Below are positions 60,724 to 64,000 of a stretch of DNA of 64,000 bases, one piece after another. The first letter of the stretch is position 1. Every line of letters begins with the position of its first letter. The notes below the pieces were generated by a model. It saw only the letters and a program-made list of their open reading frames with translations. It did not search any database and was not told the DNA's origin. Origin of the DNA: Lojkania enalia (lineage: Eukaryota; Ascomycota; Dothideomycetes; Pleosporales); NCBI GenBank assembly GCA_010094045.1, contig ML986682.1, positions 93,247 through 157,246 on the forward strand, in the 5' to 3' direction. The translations under genes were made by a program, and so were the position numbers.

Positions 60724-63125
60724 TTAGTAAGAGTAAAGCTCTTCTTTAACCTTTATTCTATTTCTACTACTTCTAAATATCTCTATTTTAATAATTTATA
60801 TAATTTATTTATTATCTACTATTATATATATAAATATATATATAGTTGTTTCTAAATTATCTTTTTAATTACTTTTACTTTCTTACTATTTATTAGATAT
60901 TATTCTACTATCTATATATCCCTTAGCTTTTACTATTAAGTTTACTCTAGTATAGTTAACTTTATAATTTAGGCAACTTATAGATAGTTATATATAAAAG
61001 ATCTATCCGATTTCTATTTTAGAATCGCGTCTCTTTTATACCTTTCCTTAGTTATATAGTTAGCTCTACAATTTAGTACGTCTATAGCTGTGTTTTCTAA
61101 TCCTTTCTAGTATATTATCTTAAAGTTATAGTCTACTAGTCGTTCTATCTATTATATTTATCTTTCTATAAGTTCTTTAATTATTATAAAATATATAAAG
61201 TTTTTATAGTCTATTTAGACTTTAAATAGATATTTAGTTTCTACTAAATATATTTACTATTCTTTTAATACTTTAACTATTACTAATAGTTTCTTATTAT
61301 ATATATTATAGTTAAGTTCTTCTAGTTTTATTTTTCTTAAAAAGTAGGCTTATAGCTTCTACTTTTTATTTTTATCTTATTAACTTAAGTAAGCGCCTAT
61401 TACTTTATTTAAAGTATTAGTTTCTACTTAGAATTACTTCTCTAGGTCTAGTATCTTTAATATTAATACTAAGGTAAAATAAGCTTTTAATTTTTTAAAG
61501 GCTTTTTACTATACTTTCTACTATTTAAACTCTTTTTCTTTCTTAGTAATCTCTATTAAGAATGTTACTACTCTAGAATACCTACTTATAAATTTTCTGT
61601 AGAAATTTATAAAGCTTAAAAAGAACTAAACTTATTTAATTAAGGTAGATACTAGTTATTCTAGTATTATTTTAACCTTTTCTTATTCTATTTTAATACC
61701 GTTTCTAGATATTTAAAATCCTAAAAACTCTATTTCTATCTTATAAAACTTATATTTTTCTAGGGTTATAAGTAACTTATACTCCTATAATTTTGCTAAT
61801 ACTTTTCTAACATATTTCTTATACTCTCTTAGCAATCTATTTATATAAACTAGAATATTATCTAAATATACTATTATAAATATATTTAAATATTACTTTA
61901 ACGTATTATTTATAACTGTTTAAAAGGTTACTAGTATATTTATAAGTTTAAATAGTATTACTAGATACTTAAAAAGGCCTTCTCTTATCTTAAATACTAT
62001 TTTCTATTTATAGCCCTCTTTTATTTAAATTTAATAGTATTCTTCCCTTATATTAAACTTTATAAACTACTTAGCTCCTTATAATTAACTTATAAGCTCT
62101 ATTATCCTTAGTAATAGATATCTATTTTTCTTAGTTATATTGTTTAATTGTCTATAATCTATATATAACTTTAATTTACTATTTTTCTTAGGTATAAATA
62201 ATATTAGTAATACTATTTTACTCTAGCTTAATTATATATACCCTCTTACTAAATTCTTTTAGATATACTTTCTAAGTTCTTCTCTTTATTCTTAGTTTAA
62301 ATTATATATTAAATTAGATTTTAGTTTTATTTTATTTTTAACGATAATTTTATAGTTATATTTTTTATATTTAGGTAAGCTTCTATTCTCTACTTCTTTA
62401 TATAGCCCTATAAATTTACTATAATTCTCTTAAATTTCTTAAAATATATTTTTATTCTATAATTCCTTATATACTTTTTAAACTATAATAATATCTAGTA
62501 TCTATTTTATCTTTTTAAGATATCTAACTATTATAGCTACTAATACTCTCTATATTAACTATAGACCTTAGGGTCGCTTTACTCTATACTATCCTACTAC
62601 CCGTTCTATTTTAAATTAGTTATATAATCTATAAACTATTTTTTACTACTAATCTACTTTAAAATTATATTTAGCTAGCTAGTTTATACCTAGTAATATA
62701 TTAAATTTTCCTAGGTTTATAATATCAATACTCCTTATATCAGTATATCCTATAATATTAAGCACTCACTTCTTAGTCTCTATTAGTACAACTCCTCTAC
62801 TATAGTCTATTAACTTATTATCTACTAGATATCTTATATAAAATACTACTTTTTTCCTCTACTCTATATTATTTTTATAAATCTATTACGCCGATATAAA
62901 TATATCTAAAACTCTACTATTAAATAATATTTTAAGTTTCCTTCTATTAAACTCTACTTAGAGTATTATATATAAAGGTACTATACTAGTAACTCTTCTA
63001 ATAGCTTTTCTATCTAGTTTTTTAGTATAGCTGTCGCCTTAAGAGCTACTTAATTTTTTAACTAAGATAGGAAAAACTCTACTTTCTTCTTCTCTTTTCT
63101 ATATAATAGATATCTATTTATATTA
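60724..63125 (-). pseudogene. pol of gypsy element K, protease to RNase H
   Basis: On the minus strand from right to left: a knuckle- and protease-containing region (63100-62580), RT (about 62450-61700) with the active site YLDNIL at 61851-61868 (second Asp changed to Asn) followed by VYINRLLRE, RNase H (about 61550-61180), then the integrase zinc-binding part (about 61150-60750). The order and spacing are those of Ty3/gypsy. M inserts at 63126 in the gag/protease region. Heavy RIP. Confidence 0.75.
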
Positions 63126-64000
63126 ACGTACCTTATAAGTAAGCGGCCTATATAAGCGAGTAGTCTACCCTATTACTAAAACGTAATACTTGAGCTTTTA
63201 ATAATAATATAATAATAAAATAATAAGAATATAGCCTAAAATAACAATTAAGTAAACTTAGCTCTTTTAACTATTAAAAGAGGCTAAATAAATAGCGAAA
63301 AATATACTATTTTAATATTTAATATAATTTAAACGACCGTATACTAATAACGCGCTAGAATCCGCTTATAGCGTAATTATAAGCCTAATTTAAAGAGACT
63401 AATAAAACCTAAAGAGGAGTTTATTATTTAATATATACTTAACCTAGATTTACAAGGATTTATACCTACTTTAGCTACTATATAAGATATAGTTAATAGC
63501 TTACTTACTAAGTACAGTATAAGCTAGATTAGTATATATTAGTCTAGGAACTTTATTAGACGTACTTCTAAACTTAAAACACGCCTAAATCGGCCGTATA
63601 ATTGCTAGAAAACTTTATATAAAGATTCTAAGGTAATTAAAAGCTGGTTTAAGCTTATATAGCGTATTAAGAAGAAGTATAATATTATAGACGAGGATAT
63701 ATATAATTTTAATAAATCTAGCTTTTAAATAAACGTTATCTTATTACAACTAGTTATTATAAGTATAGAGAGATATAATCGACTAAAGGCAATTTAATTA
63801 GGTAATTATAAATGGATTTTAGTAATTTAGAGGATTAATACTACTAGCTAAACGCTCCTACTCTTTATTGTTATCGCTAGCTACTACTATCTCTCTACCT
63901 AGTACGAAGGTAATAATATACCTAAGAACTAGGCTATTATAATTAGTAAGAATAGCTAGACAATAAATAAACTTAGTATTAAGTAGTTAAAGTATTTTTA
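63126..64000 (+). mobile_element. Fot1/pogo-like transposon M, 5' part, cut by the window edge
   Basis: It starts ACGTACCTTATAAGTAAGCGG at 63126 after TA (63124-63125). This resembles the terminal repeats of L (ACGTAYAGTATAAGC) and of O (ACGTATTTTATAAGTAAG). The right end is outside the window. Confidence 0.8.
63370..64000 (+). pseudogene. Fot1/pogo-type transposase of M, N-terminal part
   Basis: The N-terminal DNA-binding region is at about 63420-63600, collinear with L: LDLQGFIPTLATI, then RNFIRRTSKLKTRLNRPYN. The start of the DDE domain is at about 63690-63900, with IYNFNKSSF (first Asp now Asn), INVILLQLVIISIERYNRLK, ATYYYLST. The rest is outside the window. RIP stops are present but fewer than in N2. 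Confidence 0.75.

Larger units (their letters stand above)
6389..64000 (+). mobile_element. Ty1/copia element H2 (outermost), split by several insertions
   Basis: H2 starts at 6389 with a copia LTR and matches the reverse complement of element H throughout. It is visible as three blocks: 6389-7306, 54428-55007 and 55321-56326. Between them lie gypsy element I (7307-54422) and a solo LTR (55013-55315). Element K interrupts it at 56327 and runs out of the window, so RT, RNase H and the 3' LTR of H2 should lie beyond 64000. Joined, the blocks follow H from its 5' LTR through gag into integrase without loss. H2 is much more RIP-mutated than H. Confidence 0.85.
56327..64000 (-). mobile_element. 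Ty3/gypsy element K, split by L and M, cut by the window edge
   Basis: K starts where H2 stops matching H, with TATTACTAACC (from TGTTACTAACC), likely its 3' LTR end; ATATA at 56322-56326 may be the TSD. Pol is on the minus strand, integrase at the left and RT at the right. L (58850-60721) and M (from 63126) are inserted in it. The LTR length cannot be fixed without the second copy. 56330-57250 holds the LTR and 3' region, with a short repeated TTAGGTCTATTAGGTCTG motif at about 56600; I see no gene in it. Confidence 0.8.

Noticed and set aside
1..64000. CRISPR arrays, tRNA or rRNA genes, bacterial operons
   Set aside because: No spaced short repeats, no cloverleaf or rRNA-like sequence, and no bacterial gene structure were seen; the repeats are transposon ends.
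1..64000. A novel defence or metabolic system
   Set aside because: Every recognisable domain belongs to retrotransposons or Tc1/mariner elements; the antisense frames are the only unexplained candidates.

Overview
This window holds no host gene that I can recognise. It is an AT-rich block of transposable elements from a filamentous ascomycete (Pezizomycotina), and almost every base belongs to a retrotransposon or a Tc1/mariner-like DNA transposon. CpA and TpG are scarce, TpA is very common, and homologous copies differ mainly by C-to-T or G-to-A changes at CA/TG. That is the mark of repeat-induced point mutation (RIP). TAG and TAA codons replace CAG and TGG, and zinc-knuckle Cys and His codons have become Tyr. 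No transposon gene is intact. Such blocks form AT-rich isochores, pericentromeres or centromeres in fungi; which of these applies here is not shown by the sequence.

The layout is a stack of nested insertions, nine of them bracketed by short target-site duplications (TSDs) that I could read directly. From the left: 1-1461 is the end of a reverse Ty3/gypsy element (copy D) inside a Fot1/pogo-like transposon (N1, 1462-2705). Next is a second copy of that transposon (N2, 2710-6388), which carries another transposon (O, 4225-6060). At 6389 a Ty1/copia element starts (H2); it runs to at least 56326 and is split by everything in between. Inside it sits gypsy element I (7307-54422). Inside I are gypsy element F (11108-37997, reverse), gypsy copy C (39294-46486, reverse) and gypsy element J (47199-53323). 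Inside F are a younger copia copy H (16108-21762, reverse) and gypsy copy B (22255-36677). Inside B is gypsy copy A (23892-31152). The deepest path is therefore H2 > I > F > B > A, five levels. To the right of I, H2 also carries a solo LTR of family J (55013-55315) and gypsy element K (from 56327, reverse), which in turn carries transposons L (58850-60721) and M (63126 to the window edge).

The retroelements have the usual parts: LTRs, gag with a CCHC knuckle, protease, reverse transcriptase, RNase H, integrase, and in A/B/C and J a chromodomain that would direct integration to chromatin. A, B, C and D are one family with TGTAACG...CGTTACA LTR ends. Four gypsy families (A/B/C, F, I, K) also seem to carry an extra reading frame near the 3' LTR on the strand opposite to pol. 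This is the least explained feature of the window. RIP damage increases with insertion age: the inner copies A and H are much better preserved than their outer relatives B and H2.

A 10-N assembly gap inside A (29933-29942) is flanked by two identical 354-bp copies of the same sequence, which looks like an unmerged contig overlap.
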